Shown here: piece after piece, positions 22,088-36,846 of the stretch | Layout: every line of letters starts with the position of its first letter | Position numbering within the stretch: position 1 is the stretch's first letter | NCBI GenBank assembly: GCA_024305405.1 | Contig: JAKNDB010000106.1 | Location: forward strand, 1 to 64,000 | Direction: 5' to 3' | DNA length: 64,000 bases | Origin: Dirofilaria immitis | Lineage: Eukaryota; Nematoda; Chromadorea; Rhabditida; Onchocercidae | Made by a program: the position numbers and the translations under genes | The notes under the pieces: generated by a model | What the model saw: only the letters and a program-made list of their open reading frames with translations | What the model was told of the DNA's origin: nothing | The model's database searches: none

Positions 22088-25000
22088 CGTCCCGATTCAT
22101 GATATTAATTAATTATTTGTTTTCCTTTCTTGTATATTATCATTATTATTTCATTCTAAAATCATTTCTTGAGTTTCTAATCAGATAGATATTTTTTTGA
22201 TATGTCAAATGAGTTTTGAAAAATTTGTGGTAATAACGGTTAAACTAAATTTCAGCAAATCATCAATTCTTAGCTCGATCGTATGATAGAGATGGATTAG
22301 GTCTTAGTGATTTAATTAATTTAAGTGCTTTTTTTCCTATTTTATATCATGCTTTCTCAATCTTTCAAAGTATTTTTTACATTCAATTTTTTTATATGTG
22401 ATTATTGGTTCTCTTAATATACATTAATCTTTTTTCGTTATTTCATCTCCTCAATCAAATCATTGATAATAATTTCTTTACTCTGACAAATGATGTCGTT
22501 TTATTTTTTATTAAATAATTAATAGTATTTTAAAAGATAATAAATGTTTTTTTCGAATTTTTGAATTTCTAATTTTTTCAAATAATATTTCGTCGAAATA
22601 TTTATGCAATTATTGTTTTGTCTGTACATGTTTTATTATGTCAACTAAACTTATATGAACAAAAGCATAATTGCATAAGTCTTATGATCATTTTTCTCCG
22701 CTTCGATATTTATTTAATAATGTTACTATTTTTCGTTGCTGTTACTCTCTTTATGTGCTAATATTTTCTTTTAACTATTTCATGTACCGAATTTTTGTAT
22801 TCGTATATTTTCACTATCAATTTGATAGATATTTTTAAATCCATATTTTTATTTTCTTCGTCATCATTTCTCATATTATTGATATTAATATTCAAAAAAA
22901 AATTTGATAATACCCAAATTGATTGACTAAAATATTTGACAAGTAATGTATCATAACATTACTACAGGTAAAACTATTTATATATATAAAATCTGAATGT
23001 ATCGTTTCTCACTCTCAAAGTCTAGTTGCAAAGAATTTAAGATGTGCTGAGAAATTATAAGAGACCAAGGTTAGCTATCAAATAAGATTCTTGTCAATCA
23101 TTTATTAATTTGTAATCTATTATTTAAGAATCAATGGTGGGTTAGAATTAAATGCGAAATCCAATTGTGCTATTAGATGAACATTCAGAAAATCTAGCAA
23201 TGATAGTGATTAAAAAACACATCTTTATCTAAAGATTAATAGATGAGTTAAAAGAGAGAAAGGAAATCCAAAAAGTTGTGACAAAATTGTTTTCTTATAT
23301 ATGTCACTAGATATAATAAATTTAAACCTCAAATTAAACTGAAATCGAAAAATCATGTGGAAATTTTCTTAAACATTCATTCGGTTCATTTTGCATTGCA
23401 AAAAATTGTTTTCATAATTAAGGAAACATAAGTGGATTTTTACTAATACATGTTATCTTATGCCACTGAAGCAGTACTAATCAGAGGAATTTCCGAATTA
23501 TATCTCGAATAGAATCGATTTAGTAGTCGATTTTTTTCCTGACTAAAAATTCCTTTCCAAAAACTATTTAAGATGATGTCACCTAGCAATGTTTTTCTCA
23601 TTTACCTCAAAAAATTCATTAATTAATCCTGCCTTGCTGGTACCATTAAATATTTTAGTTTCAGTTGCCTCAGTATTAGGAATGAGACATTCTGTAGAGT
23701 TTAGTGGGAATGCTTACTGATATTATATCCCCTGTTTCTCAAAATACCCTTAAATTATTAATGTTTTCAAATTGCGTTCAACATTAATGTATCAATTCAA
23801 TTCTATAAGCAATAAATGCACATAATAAAAAAATACTTTTATTTCGATATTGAACAGATATTTTAGGCCATAAAACGAAACAAATAAAAAAGTCATGCCT
23901 TTCCTTTTAAATACAAATAAATCAAAGTCGTATTAGAATTTGGATATCATTACTCGATAGCGAACGAATGAAGATGAATGGACCATTACGAAACGTTTTT
24001 TATGAAACAAAGCTAAATTTCGAAAGTCACAATACAATTTATGAATTCTATAAATTTCAAAAGTCATTAAAAATGATAGAATGGCACGATATTATTATTT
24101 AATAAAGCATAATAGGTAAGTTCTATGAAAATGCAAATTAAAATCATTACTTTAATGTTATTTTAGCAAGATTTTTAAGATAAACATCTAAACTAAAAAA
24201 CCAGATTGTGCCACTTTTGAGAGCAAAATGAAGTGTTTGAAATTTTTGTTCCCTTTGCTTTTTGATTTAATAGATAATAATTATCATAATTAGAACAATT
24301 CATCTAAATATTTTGTTGCCATTTCCTGCATTCATTTTGATGACCAAGTTGAAAATAAAATTTTGTTTCTAATTATCTTTCGAAATGAAAATCATGAGAA
24401 CAAATAAATATATTGAGATTTCAGAAAACAATACCAATATACTTTGCAAAAATATCACGAAAAAACTGCTCTCATCAAATCTTCTTTTTACATAAAATCT
24501 TATCATTCTTTTTGTCTTTCTGGAACTAAAAATGAACATTTTTTCTATTATAAAAATATCCAATATATTACTCTCTTTCTTATTTTTTCATTTTCTTCCT
24601 TTACTATAAAAAATTATAAAACTTCTATTTTTAACGAGCATTAAGCAATAAACGGCTGAAAACAATAATAATAACAACGCCACAACATAAACCACTCATT
24701 CTTTCTAAGGCTATAATCAATTCTCATCACTTTACAAAATCATAAAAAATAAAAATACTAATACTAAAATGAATAAAAAGGAAGGGAAGAATAAAAAAAT
24801 AAAGTAACAACGAAACTGAAAAAATGGGGCAGAGCTTGAAAGTGTATGAATTAATTGAAGAAAATATAAACGCAAAATAGTGATATCATCACAAAATAAA
24901 ACTGAAGCATCTTTCAGAACAGATCAATACTAAGAAGCGACAATCAAACTGGTGAGAATATTTCTCTGGAAACTTCAGCTTAGTCAAGATAAATGGAGAG

Positions 25001-25331
25001 TTAATTGAAGCCAAAGCAACACCTTTAATACTATCAAGTAGCATAACTTATCGGTTTATCTCGAAAAAACTATGTATGTCTCAAGAGTATCAATTCGGCA
25101 CAAGAAAATATATAATATATAATTCATAACGATGAATAGCAGGACAAATCCGATTTTGGATTTTTAGGATTCATGAAAATTATGCTAACAACTAAAATCC
25201 ATTGTAATTCCTAGTTAACACTACATTAACATAAGGAAGCGGAAAATAGCGAAGTCTCTCTGATTATTATAATATTGGTTTCAATCATTACAATTTTTTC
25301 CAAAACGAACTTTGATTGACTAAAAATTACA
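22088..25331. other. No gene seen
   Basis: Extremely AT-rich, with long T-rich stretches between 22140 and 22900. The overlapping ORFs at 24369-24644 on both strands are composition artefacts. Confidence 0.5.
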
Positions 25332-28300
25332 TTAAATATCCAACGGTTCATGCAATTTACCACTATAGTCTACCAATTCGACAACCATTACATCGTCAAT
25401 TCGCTTATGGAGAAATTTCAGCTTGAAAAACGGTTTTTCACATGAAACAGCATTCATAAAACGCAACATGTCATTATCCGCGCAGACATTAAGGCCTATG
25501 TTGATATTATTCATATCTGATAGTAAGCAAGGAATTCCCATAGCTGGATGCATTCTTGTTATTTTGGACTGAAATTTCAAAAGATTTCTGGACAAAGATC
25601 AAAATTGGTATTTAATCTCATTACATTTAGATAGTATTAAATCATCTAAAAATTCAAGAATTAGTACTTCGATAAATTTCAAAAGTGGTCACAAAACTAC
25701 AATCCATTTCTTATGATATAGAAGTTGAAAAGAAATTCTAATAGTTATAGCATTCGACATTGCTAATAGCAAAATTTAACAAAACTGCTAACTGCTAATA
25801 ATAATTAGGAATGTTTATTAGAATGTAAAATAAAGTAGCCTTTAGATTCATTATAGAAATTAAAAACTGCATTTTGATCAAAATGAGAATGACTGCCACG
25901 AATTTAGTATATTTGAGTAACAGCACAGGATCTACAGACTACATTCATTTTCATTGAAAGATAATTTATACTACCGATGAAAGCAAGCAATTACGAAAGA
26001 GCAAATGGATATGGAAAAAGAAAAATTGTTAAAATTCAATATTAAGTATACTGATATTTTCCAAACATTAAAATGATACTAACCAGCTCATTGATAGAGC
26101 GCAGATCGTTATAAGAAACCCTCTCATAATTACCATAATCAATATAATGCACTTCCACATCCGTATCATATATTGTAGTAATCACTGCACGAAACATTGC
26201 TTGAAACGCGTGACAATATGAAACGCAAAGAGTGCCCAGTTTCTGAACTAATGATTAGAGCGAACAATTAAACAAAAGTATTGAAAAAATTTTATTCACT
26301 GAGAGACCCTACTTCTAGTGATGCCTAGTATCATCGATTAAAAATAAGCACCTCTACTGAAATTCAGAAGAAGGCTAATAAATTTAAACTAGGACAAATC
26401 GCTAAAAGAAAATATAAAGATTCATAAATAAATGTATTAGAGGCGTATTAATCTGGTATCAAAATGTTGTAAATCGAATTGTATTAGTAATCATGTTTAT
26501 GTGTTCCAAATAAAGGCAGTGAGTCTGATCTCAGAACTGACTTCTGAACTGTGAGAAGAATCCCGGGCATCAAAATCATTTTCCAAAGATGTGCTCTATG
26601 AGGTCAGTTGGATGGAAAATATCAAGAGTTTTTATAGCGGATCTCCTTTTCATATTGTTATCGTCATTAATTTGTCTTATCGAAATCTTAATCGTCAGTT
26701 CGTTGTGTTAGATAAGCTTATCATATTAGAGGCTTAATTATTAAAATTTAAGATTGGTATCTTTGGATTTTATCTTTGGCAACGTTTTGAAGCTTAAATG
26801 AGAATAAAGAATTTGCAACTTTCTGTCATTCGTAGCGTAAGAAAAATGAGGAATATCTTAATTGCAACAGTAATGCACAAATTACGACACCATACTAATA
26901 AAATTCTGAGACAATTTTAAGAAATAACGAACGATATTTTCTTTTGGTAGCGGTTCAGCAGCTGTTAGGCAATTCAAATACTGGTCAATAATATCCAACA
27001 GCCTATCTTCTTGAATTTGCACGAAGAAAAGTGGCCAATTTTGATTTGATTGATCATCATCGCTTCTTTTTACAATATATATTAGCTGTTCTGTCACTTC
27101 TAGATACGGCACATAACACTGCAAAAGTCACAAAAAAACATTATCTCCACAATATTTCGTTATTTCTTTAATCATAGAATAATTACAACGAGGCAAGAAG
27201 ATAACTAAGAACGATACGCCGTAAATATTTTTTAATGTAATCCAAGCTTACATTGAGATTTTAGACATTTGAAACCATTATCATTAAAAATATATAGAAT
27301 ATCACGTAAATGCATGAATTACCAGTAACATTCGCTTGTTAGTTTTGAACCTCATTCCTTTCCTTCTCTATTTCGTCTTCCCTCAATATTTCCTGGTATA
27401 ACTCATCCTCCTTCAATCAATTTTTGTTCGATTGATGCTAGATTAGAGTACAAAATTTAGATCTTACATAGATTTCGGAACTGAATAAGGCTAGAAAAAT
27501 CTTAACAGTTGACCAAACGGTTTACAATAATAATTAAAAATCTACATAAGCCGTAAATATACAAACTCAAATTTTGCTTGATTTAGATAGCATAGCTATT
27601 TGACGATAATGCAATTGTAGTAATAATGTCAGCAATTCTAGTAATAGTGTTAATGACGATGAAATTGTGGCGAATAAATATAAGAAGTTTTGTGATAAAA
27701 AAAAGGGATTATAAAGACTCATAATTGAATGTGTTAGAATTGTATTAATTTGTATGCCAAAATATTGTAAATTGATTCAAACTAGTAATCATGTTTATGC
27801 ATCTTTAAAAAAGCGATAAATTTTATGACTTCACAATTGACGTCCAAACTGCGTAATCCCTAGCCTTTAAATCAATGTCTAAAGAGGTGCTCAATAAAAC
27901 CCAATATCGTCCTTAATGTGTTACCGTTATTAATTCGTTTTATCGAAATTTTGATCGTTGAATTTGCTTTCATATTAGAGATTTAATTACTCAAATTTGA
28001 AGTTTAATTATCCATGTTAGAGAAGAAATCTTCATCACCGGATTACCATACTGTGATATCGCTGATCTTCTACGAAGAATAGATTCTTACAATTATTATC
28101 TTCTGTGAAACCAATCAAATAAAAAAATTTCATGACACGAACTTTTACAATATATATTATCTGTTCCTTTATTTCTATATACGGCTATAACATTTCCTTG
28201 TTTTTAAACAAATGATATGATCCGAAGTAAAATTTTGAAATAACAATAATAATAACTGTTTATAATAATGACAATAATGATAAAAATAAGTATAAAGACG

Positions 28301-31300
28301 TAATTGAATCTTTTCGTCTTTTAAATGGTACTTGATTTTTCATTTAACACTCGGATATCTAATGTCCTAGTCTCAAAAACAAAACAGGAAAAAAGCTTAA
28401 CAAAAAAGTTTACAAACAACAAAAATACTACCTTATATTTTACGGAGCCTGTTGAATGCTTATTGTTAAAGGCGATTACTGATAGATTTTCTGTCCCAAT
28501 ATTGGTTATGTTTTTGTTATTTCCATCCTGAAATTGATATTAGAATTTGTTACAAAATAATGGTTAGAGTTCATTCCTATTCAATAAAATTAGTAATTGG
28601 CAATGAAGCATGGTTTCAGTTGTACATTTATATGCAATTTCATGCAAATGTTTTCAAAATGTTAACCACTAAGTCATTTAATCAGTATTATATTTATTTA
28701 TAAGTACCTTACTTTTTGTTCAAATATTCCGACTCAAAATATTTAAAGATAGCGTTCTATGTCCCACAGCAGTAGGCTCTAAAAGTATAAAGATAACCTA
28801 AAAGGGCATTCAGCATAACTATAGCTGGCACATAACTATATTTTGACGACATCAATAGTACGAAAATTTAAAAATAGTCATTAATATTGAATAATGAATT
28901 CAATCTGAATCAATAAGATTTCAAAGAGCTACCCTGCTCTTTAGCACTTTTAAAACATCACAAACTGTAGTGTCCCTAAAATGAGAGATCGTTGGTACGA
29001 GCTGTTGTTCTGTTTCTTGCACCAGATATCCGTTTTTGTCACGTGCGTGTAATGTTTTCTAAAAAATTACAATAACTTTGATATAAATTAAAAATGTATA
29101 CAGGAAACATTCGAAAGCAACAGTTGAAATCTGAATTTTTATACCTAAAGTCATACGTAGAAGCGACAATATATTTCACTTGTATAATTTTTCGCTGAAG
29201 AATTATAAGAAATAATAGCAGACTTGAACATGATTAAATCTTACTCCTAATTAAATTTTTTTTTGATGTTATAACATTTTAGTACTCAAATTGTTTCCAC
29301 AATTCCTAATCAAGAGTTTCTCAAATTGTTTTGACAATTCATAATCAAAAGTTTGTCCACAAAGACCTTCTGCACTTCGTGAAATGACATTGGTTCTTCT
29401 GAAAGAAATCCATTACTACTGGCATTTAATCGAACATGTCTTTCTGATTCTGGCTCAACATGCTGTACATGATATTTCGTACCAACTAAAAAAGAAATGA
29501 AAGAAATGAATGGAAATTATCGATGATCACTTCTTTTTTAAAAATTTATATTCCATAGTTTCAGAAGTTAAACGAATATCTTACTCAATATTATATATTC
29601 TTTCATCCAATAACTTTTTTTTCGTTCTTCAGCTTACTCATTATTTGATAAAATAGTTGAATAGACTTAATCAAATTTATTTCTCTTAGTGGAAATTCTC
29701 CTGCTAAATTAATTATAGTTATTACTTTTTTAACTCAAAAAATAAATTTGGGGAATGCATAGCGTAATGCTAGGTTAAAGTGATTCAGCTCTTTAATTGA
29801 ATTCATTTTGATAATAACGAAAAAAAATTGTCTATTTCAACTCTGAAAATTTCTCGTGGTTAAAATGTTCGATAATTTTATGAGAAATGCACTAAGCGTT
29901 GGCACGAAAAATCAATAAATAGACCATTTTCAAACTGAGGCTGTTTCACTGATGTCTGTTGTCGCACATCGGTTGAAGCTCCCAGATCAACTGTACCGTA
30001 ACATTCATTCAGAACATGAATCGGTGGTTCACCATATTGCGTTTTACGTGAAGCATGTCTTGGCTTATATTCTGTATAACACGGCAGAGTAACTGTGATG
30101 ATATCATTCGATGAATTTATACCTCATGAATTTAAGAGAGAAATTAAGAAATTCTACATATCAATAGTGATACATTCATAGATCTCGGATCCTATAAACT
30201 AAAATTTTATCACTTGTAAATATATTGGGAATTGAACTGCCTGAATACCTAGACAGGAATATTCATCTAAAAGAAAGATTTCTGAGATAGGGTCCATTGG
30301 CTTCAATCGAAGGCTAAACGGAGATGAGGGAACAATCATTCAAAAAGAATGTTGGAGAAACGTAACGTGAGATATTGCAAGTTTCTTCAGTGTAAGTTCT
30401 TCTGTCACTCTAAAATACTCCTTCATTTTCAAATTAAATAGTGAATATAAAAAAAATTCTTTCCACTTAGTCCTATTGAATAAAACAATGAATATGTTAC
30501 TTTGTTCCTGAAAGTTGTTGTTCAAATCCCCACCAAACACTGCTGGTGTTTCGCCATAAACAGGTCGAGAACTGCCCATTCTCGCACTTTGCTAAAAAGT
30601 AAAGAAATTAAACTTACACAAGTTTAAAAAAATTGGACTGAGATAATGAAAAATGAAAAATGAAGAATTCAGAACCGAAGCTAAAGATGAGGTTGGTAAT
30701 AATGGGCGCATGCTTTCCGGAACCGTAATCGGCGGTACTGTACCATTATACGTTTCAGAGAAACCACTGGGATGTATTGTGCAGGAATTCATTAGTTGGG
30801 CTGTAGTAGGAGTATAGGTATTCAACTTTTCCTGATTTGGATATCTGAAGGAAATGAAAATAGCGTTTCTCTGTCATTTGATATTAAAATTTTGATATTC
30901 GACTGATATTTTTCAAAGCTCCTCATCTTGTTTGTCGTATCTTCAAGTATTCGTGGCAAACCAGAATCTATCCTATTTATTCAGTGTTAAATCATGGTGA
31001 TATCCTACCTAAATCGTTGCATTTATCATCGCAAGTTTAGAGTTACTAATTCAAAGCCAAATAAGATTTGGCCGCATCATTTCTCAATAAAAAAATAGTT
31101 TGCACCATTCATAATGATCCATAAAAAAATAACATTGAAGATAGTTGTTCAATTGCCATTGGATCCAATGATAAATTGTTTGATAAATTAGAAGAGAGTA
31201 ATTGATTAAATGCCTGAGCTTGAGCCCAGGCCTGATATGTTAACAGTGAAGAGCACAGATTCGGATTCCAACCATTCATATTAGAAGTTGGGCAACTAGG

Positions 31301-34300
31301 AGTTTGTACTGGCAGGGAAGTGAAATTTGGAAACGAACTGCAACTCTGAAATAAAACACAAAAAGTATTTTAAAACGGAAAGTTATGAAAGACATAACAA
31401 CTACAAAGAAATATCAAAAATGGAAAAAGATGATCGAAACAAAACAAAACATAAGGAAAGCAAGAAATGCAAAGAGAAAGTTGCTAGATACTGAAATCTT
31501 ACAACTCCAAAATATCAATTATTTTTTGGGATAAATTTGATAAATCAATCGAAATTTTTAGGATATAAATTAAAAATGGAAAATAATAAATGAATGAAAC
31601 ATCAGTAGCTGAAGTAAATCCAACACAGAAATATCGTCATATCAAGATACCAAAGTACTAATGAAATTAACGTCAAAAATATTGTGCTTGACTTGGAAAA
31701 ACACTAGTATATCATGAAAAAATCATGAGAAAAATTACAAAAATGATAACTTACAGTTGCTGCAGGTATAAAGGGCATTGCTATTGCATCCAATCTTTTC
31801 AAAATAGTAGCAAACTGCAACTGCAAAGTTTGCAATGTCCAGTCCTGTTCAAATTTTGACCTAAAACTGCTTTTATTCGTCAACATTAAGCTTTGGGAAC
31901 ATTCGCTAAAATATCCCACTTGACACCGCATTAAGATTTATACCTAAATATTTAATAGTTTGCATAAACAACAAAGTTTGCATAATTTCAGCGAAAGACA
32001 TAATCGAATTTTCTACAGAGATAATTATAAGGCAGCACAAATATGTGAACATGAGGATCAAATAGTAGTAGTTTTGGAATTACGAATTGTCAGGAAAACT
32101 AGACGTAAACAGCCTACTTTTTCAATTCAAACAAATCTCTTTCAACTTGCAATTGTTCATTTTTTTCCCGCAATTTCTCTTTCAAAACTTGATCTGATTG
32201 TTCAATCGATGCTATGACCATATTGTTACTTTCGTCCTTCTTGTAAACACTATAGATATGTTCCATATTTGCTGCAGCATAAGTCTTCTGTATTGTTGAA
32301 GATTGTGTTGCTTGCACAATCTTTCCCCAATAAATATTATCATCAAACGTTGATATCAAAACAGTGTATTCCTTATCGATTTCCAGCTTAAATCAAGCCA
32401 AAAATTCTCATAAAACACAGCAATATGTTTATCATTGCATTTGATGATACTTAAAATTAATGTAAAAAGGTCTCACATCTCGCAGATTTCCATTTCGTTG
32501 TCTTTTCATCCCAAATTTGAATGCTGCTACCGGCATTTTCAGTACATTTGCCGGCTAGAAATATGAGTTTTTTCAGAATCATAAGTATATTACATGTATG
32601 ATGAGTATGAATAATATTCAAACACAATCATTTGGAAGTTAGACAGTATATGAAATATATTGACAGAAAATAATAATGTATTTTTATTCTATTAGATTTG
32701 CATTTTTATCTTCATAACTTAATTTTAAGAAGAAATTTCAATCAAATAATGGCCAAATTATGGATAAAACATACAAGAAAAAATATTATCCCATTCTATT
32801 AAGAAATATTACCTGACCGCATAGATCGTATATTGCAAAGGAGTCGCAAATAACGTGCTGTCCGTAATCGACAAGGAAAACTGAACAAGTTCCATCTTTC
32901 ATATTGAATTGACTAGCTAATGCCCTGAAAACAATCTTTGTGAATTTATATATCTCTTGCTTAGAATTTTTATTGTAAGAAATTAGGAAGTAATAATAAT
33001 ATTAAGCAAATATTCCTTGTTTGAAATAAAAATTTGAAAATTTGCAATATTAATGATGAAGAACAAATAATGGTTATTTGAGAACGGAGATCATTTCAGA
33101 AAGAAAACTCAACAGAGCATTTTTTCGTTGCAAAAACTTAGAATGAATTTAACGATTAAGTTCTGAGTTGCTGTTATGTAGAAGTAGAAAATGCAAAGAA
33201 ACATTTCTCATTATATTCTGCAATGAATATCACTCATCGGATTTCAATTGCTCCGCATGTCCTAATATCTTCTCTGCTGAAAATGTTTTTTTTTTTTAAT
33301 ACATTGTGTTTTCTTCTTCTTTTCAGCTTTCTAAAACGGATTATCAATTGTGTTAACAATTCTCAGAGGCAAAGTAAATATTAACCTATAAAGACGACAA
33401 CGACTCGCTCTGGATAAGTTAACTGGCCGTGCAACGCGTGCAATGCATGGGACTCGATGAGCAGCATCAAGATACATCGATGGCGATAAGCGCTTTATCG
33501 GTCGTACCATATACTGTAGCAGATGCAGTAAATGGTTAAAATAATATAAAAGGCATTATTCTAAAAAAATCAGATTTTTTAAAATTTGACTTCTCTAACA
33601 TTAAATAAATTTTTAACGTAATGAAAAGAACTTGGATAAACCAAAATTTTAAATTCCTAGGAGAAAAAGTGCATATAATTTAAAACGAATTTATTAATTA
33701 CATCGAACCACTTGATATAAAAAAAGGTGACATCTGCAAATCATTCACTATTTTTTGCGGAAAAATTTGCGCTGGTATTCTGAGAGGTCGATTTATAATT
33801 CCATCAAAATTTTAAAGAAGCGATCGCTTTTGGGAGTATTGTATAAAGATAAAAATCCTATTTCGAAAAAACGTGACCAATGCGATTAAAACTTTCTCGT
33901 TATTTCTATTTATCAAATTGATCTGCTTACCTCCAAAAATTCTTTTGGCATAGCATTATATGAAATCGTTTAAGTCAAGGAATTTTTAAACGTAAATAAA
34001 ATTTTTGAACGGGAACATCACAAATTAAAGATTAACCTGATACAAAATAGCTAATTGTTCCGTATTTCTCATCAAGTAAACATTATTGGCCAGTTTCTCT
34101 GTTACACGCGCAGTAAATTTCCGTTCTAATGTAACCTCGAAGGGTGTAAACATAAAATTTATACCATATTTGGCTTTTTCTGCTACAATTGGCGAGGAAA
34201 CACTTTTCAAAGCCATCTGCAATGTATATTATTTTCAACAAATCGCAAAACGAAAAAGAGATTAAATTATACGTAAATTTCAATAAGTAGTCTAAATTGA

Positions 34301-34867
34301 TAATTAGATTGTAATTTGTTATAGATGGATATAAAATTAAGAACAAAAAATAAGCTAATTTACTTTGATTTGTTACCCTCAAGTGTTTGAAAATTCCAGA
34401 AAATCGGATAATTATGATTTTCTTAGCAAGTTTAGAAAAAGAAATTCCTAATGAATCTTTTTTAGAGAGATTTGGGTGAAAAACTGAAAGAAACATATTT
34501 ATTTCAGAATGAATAAACAAAGTAAAGCAAATCAATAACTTTATAGTTCCGATAGATATAATTCAACACCATAAATTTCCAATATATATGGTAAGATTAG
34601 AAGAGTAAGGCACTACGGGAATATAAGCGGGAATCAATAAGACAATCAATGTCCTACAAGGTATACAATTTGGCTTATGAACCACTCTGGAAGAATCTTA
34701 CGTGCAAAACGATAGTTTCTCCATGACGCGGCTCATAGCATACATTAAAAAGTGATGCGCAAAAATTGCGTCTATTATAGAAATCAGTAAGTAAAGTTCT
34801 TTCAATTTCAAAAGATGCACCAATCAAACGTAGATAAAAGCGTGACGTGGATAGCGTGGCAAGACTG
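25332..34867 (-). CDS. Multi-Tudor-domain protein, at least 16 exons, 5' end not found
   Basis: Sixteen exons chain in phase over 9.5 kb: 34702-34867, 34037-34216, 33386-33513, 32813-32924, 32477-32554, 32118-32386, 31755-31905, 31134-31345, 30676-30844, 30501-30591, 29925-30092, 29367-29485, 28933-29058, 26891-27118, 26084-26242 and 25332-25568, giving at least 863 codons. The first five carry an extended Tudor module: [27 protein letters not shown], then [16 protein letters not shown] and [14 protein letters not shown]. Exon 6 opens [15 protein letters not shown] and becomes a charged coiled coil ([16 protein letters not shown]). Exons 7-11 are rich in Gln, Asn, Ser and Pro and probably disordered. 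The last three exons form a second Tudor module: [32 protein letters not shown] then YGNYE, and a closing SNc-like part. Such proteins bind methylated arginines in Piwi/Argonaute partners or in germ granules. The first exon starts out of phase, so more exons lie upstream. Some donors (31133, 26890) are weak. Confidence 0.85.
26417..26760. repeat. LTR-like dispersed repeat in a Tudor-gene intron, copy 1
   Basis: Lies in the intron between 26243 and 26890. It matches 27711-28005 and, more weakly, 36430-36835 (AATCATGTTTATG, then TTATCG and a TTAATTAT end). The third copy sits directly ahead of Pao gag sequence, so these are probably solo LTRs of that Pao family. Confidence 0.6.
27711..28005. 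repeat. LTR-like dispersed repeat in a Tudor-gene intron, copy 2
   Basis: Second copy of the repeat at 26417, in the 1.8-kb intron between 27119 and 28932. Landmarks: AAAGACTCATAATTGAATGT, AGTAATCATGTTTATGCATC and CGTTTTATCGAAATTTTGAT. Same orientation as copy 1. The rest of this intron holds only AT-rich sequence. Confidence 0.6.
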
Positions 34868-36429
34868 CTGTAAAAAATCACTGTGTATTTCTCCAAAGTT
34901 AACACATGTATTTATAGCTTCAGTTAAACTTTTTTCATTACACAAATATTGTAAGTTCGAATCTTATCAGTGGTATTTATTTTCCTGTAATTTTATTCTG
35001 CACATTAACTTGCAAAACTTTCTCTTGTTTTCCCAATTGTTAGACTAATCTTTTTTGCTATACACTGGTTTCTCTAATAATAGCATAAGTGAACTGGAAT
35101 AAGCGGATTTGGTATGCCATAAACAAAGTACTACAACATCGACCGGTCAATGAACACAAAAAAATAATGATGGAATGAATTTGTTTGTTTAATTCTTAAA
35201 AAGAAAAAAATCATGACGTTATTTGTTTGTTCATTTGTTTTATTATTTGCTTAGTTCTTGGTTTATATTTCATCTATCAAATCTTCCTTGCAATATTAAT
35301 TAGCTCTTTCTCTCTCTGGATAATAAAAATTTAATGAATTACTGAGTTGAAGCACCTGAACCTTGGCAAGAAATGACATATACTTGTCGCTTAGCCGTGC
35401 GAAAAAACAATTGAGAATAAATATTGTATGTAATGAACTTTCAAACGAATTTTTTCTTCGACTTGAATTTGATTAATTTAATTTTTGCAAATAACTTTCA
35501 AATTTCTCATTGTTTCTTTCAGAATGTGCAGCTTTAAGTCAACTTTGATTTTAGCAATTGATTAGATCCTGTTTTGACGACCTTCTGAATTGAAGCAGTG
35601 AAGAATAACTCTGCCGTCGAGAAATCTGGACAGCTATGGAATGTATTGAAAATAATGGTCTTTTCTCTTTAAAAATTATCTATAGTTCATTAATAATGTG
35701 TGATATCACATCGATATTTTCACGTCTTATAATATAAACACTTCCGTAAGTTAAAATGCAAAAGAACGATTACTGAAGAAAAGACTAAATAGAATATTTA
35801 ATATAAAGAATTGCTTTTCATAAATTCATGGTGTATACCATTTTTGTTATTTTCTGCGTTTATATGCACTATTATTTCAAAGAAATGAATTAATCTTATG
35901 AACGGATCAACAATTCATATGGAAATATTTCTATAATAATGCCAATCAGTAATAGTGTCCAGATGAAAAGCATTGGAAGTCAGAATTTATTGCAACAAAT
36001 TAGCAATAAATCAAAATATTTGCAAAAGTTGAAATTTTAAATTATTTTTTTTTGATATTTCAAAATTATTACAGATATATTTTTAATATTTTCAACATGA
36101 TCAATAATTTAAAATTGGTGGACTTCATTTATCTGCATGAAAGGAAGAAAAGTATAATAGATGAATGTAAAAAGAAATTTAAGGGAGATTCACGTATTAC
36201 GAAAGTTGTTGATGAGAGATTAGAGAGACTATTTATTCGGAACAATAAAATACAAGTACGGGGTAAAGTAGAACTAATATTGTAGAGTAGCCACGAGAAC
36301 AGGATAATGTCAACCGATCAATCAAAGAAATCACTAAAATGCTAAAAGTTATCTCCTGGAAGCGTGACTCCCTACGTGCAGATATAGAGAGGGAATTACA
36401 ATATGAAGAAGGTACTCAAAGCAGGAAGA
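34868..36429. other. Probable location of the missing 5' exons of the Tudor gene
   Basis: The first assigned Tudor exon needs two bases from an upstream exon. Candidate minus-strand pieces exist (for example ATGTCATTTCTTGCCAAG before a GT near 35370, and a frame with ISRRQSYSSLLQFRR near 35600), but none gave a convincing phase match. The plus-strand frame at 36052-36285 is unrecognised. Confidence 0.35.
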
Positions 36430-36835
36430 GCTGTTCAAAATAAATCACCGCTTTTATCCACGTCGCCGAGATAAACGAATACATATATGTAGATTTATAA
36501 TTGTAAGAGATGTACTAAGATGTAGATCAAGAGGTAAATCATATTAGCTATCATGTTTATGCGCTTCAAATACTCGATCTAACTGACCTCATTGGCGCGT
36601 TCGTTGATGAATTCTAATCAATGGTCTTAACAGTTCTAGAACTGCTTGGCGAAGCAGAGTTGTTTGGGAGGATATCGAATCATTTCTTTCCTTCGAGTCG
36701 TGTTAGCGATTGGAATTCTTTTGTATCGTTGATAATTTCACTGTTGTCTGTGTTGATGTATTATCAAGTTTACTATAGTAAAGGTTTAATTATCAGAGTA
36801 CGAGGTTCATTCCAAGTACGAGAAACAAAACATTT
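36430..36835 (+). repeat. LTR-like leader ahead of a Pao gag fragment
   Basis: Similar to the two intronic copies at 26417 and 27711, and placed immediately 5' of Pao gag sequence on the same strand, as a 5' LTR would be. Exact ends were not determined; no second copy lies downstream of the gag. Confidence 0.45.
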
Positions 36836-36846
36836 GATGAAATCTA

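Noticed and set aside
34083..34535. 150-codon minus ORF over Tudor exon 2
   Set aside because: It overlaps the Tudor exon 34037-34216 in another frame; the Tudor frame has phase-matched splice sites and a recognisable domain.
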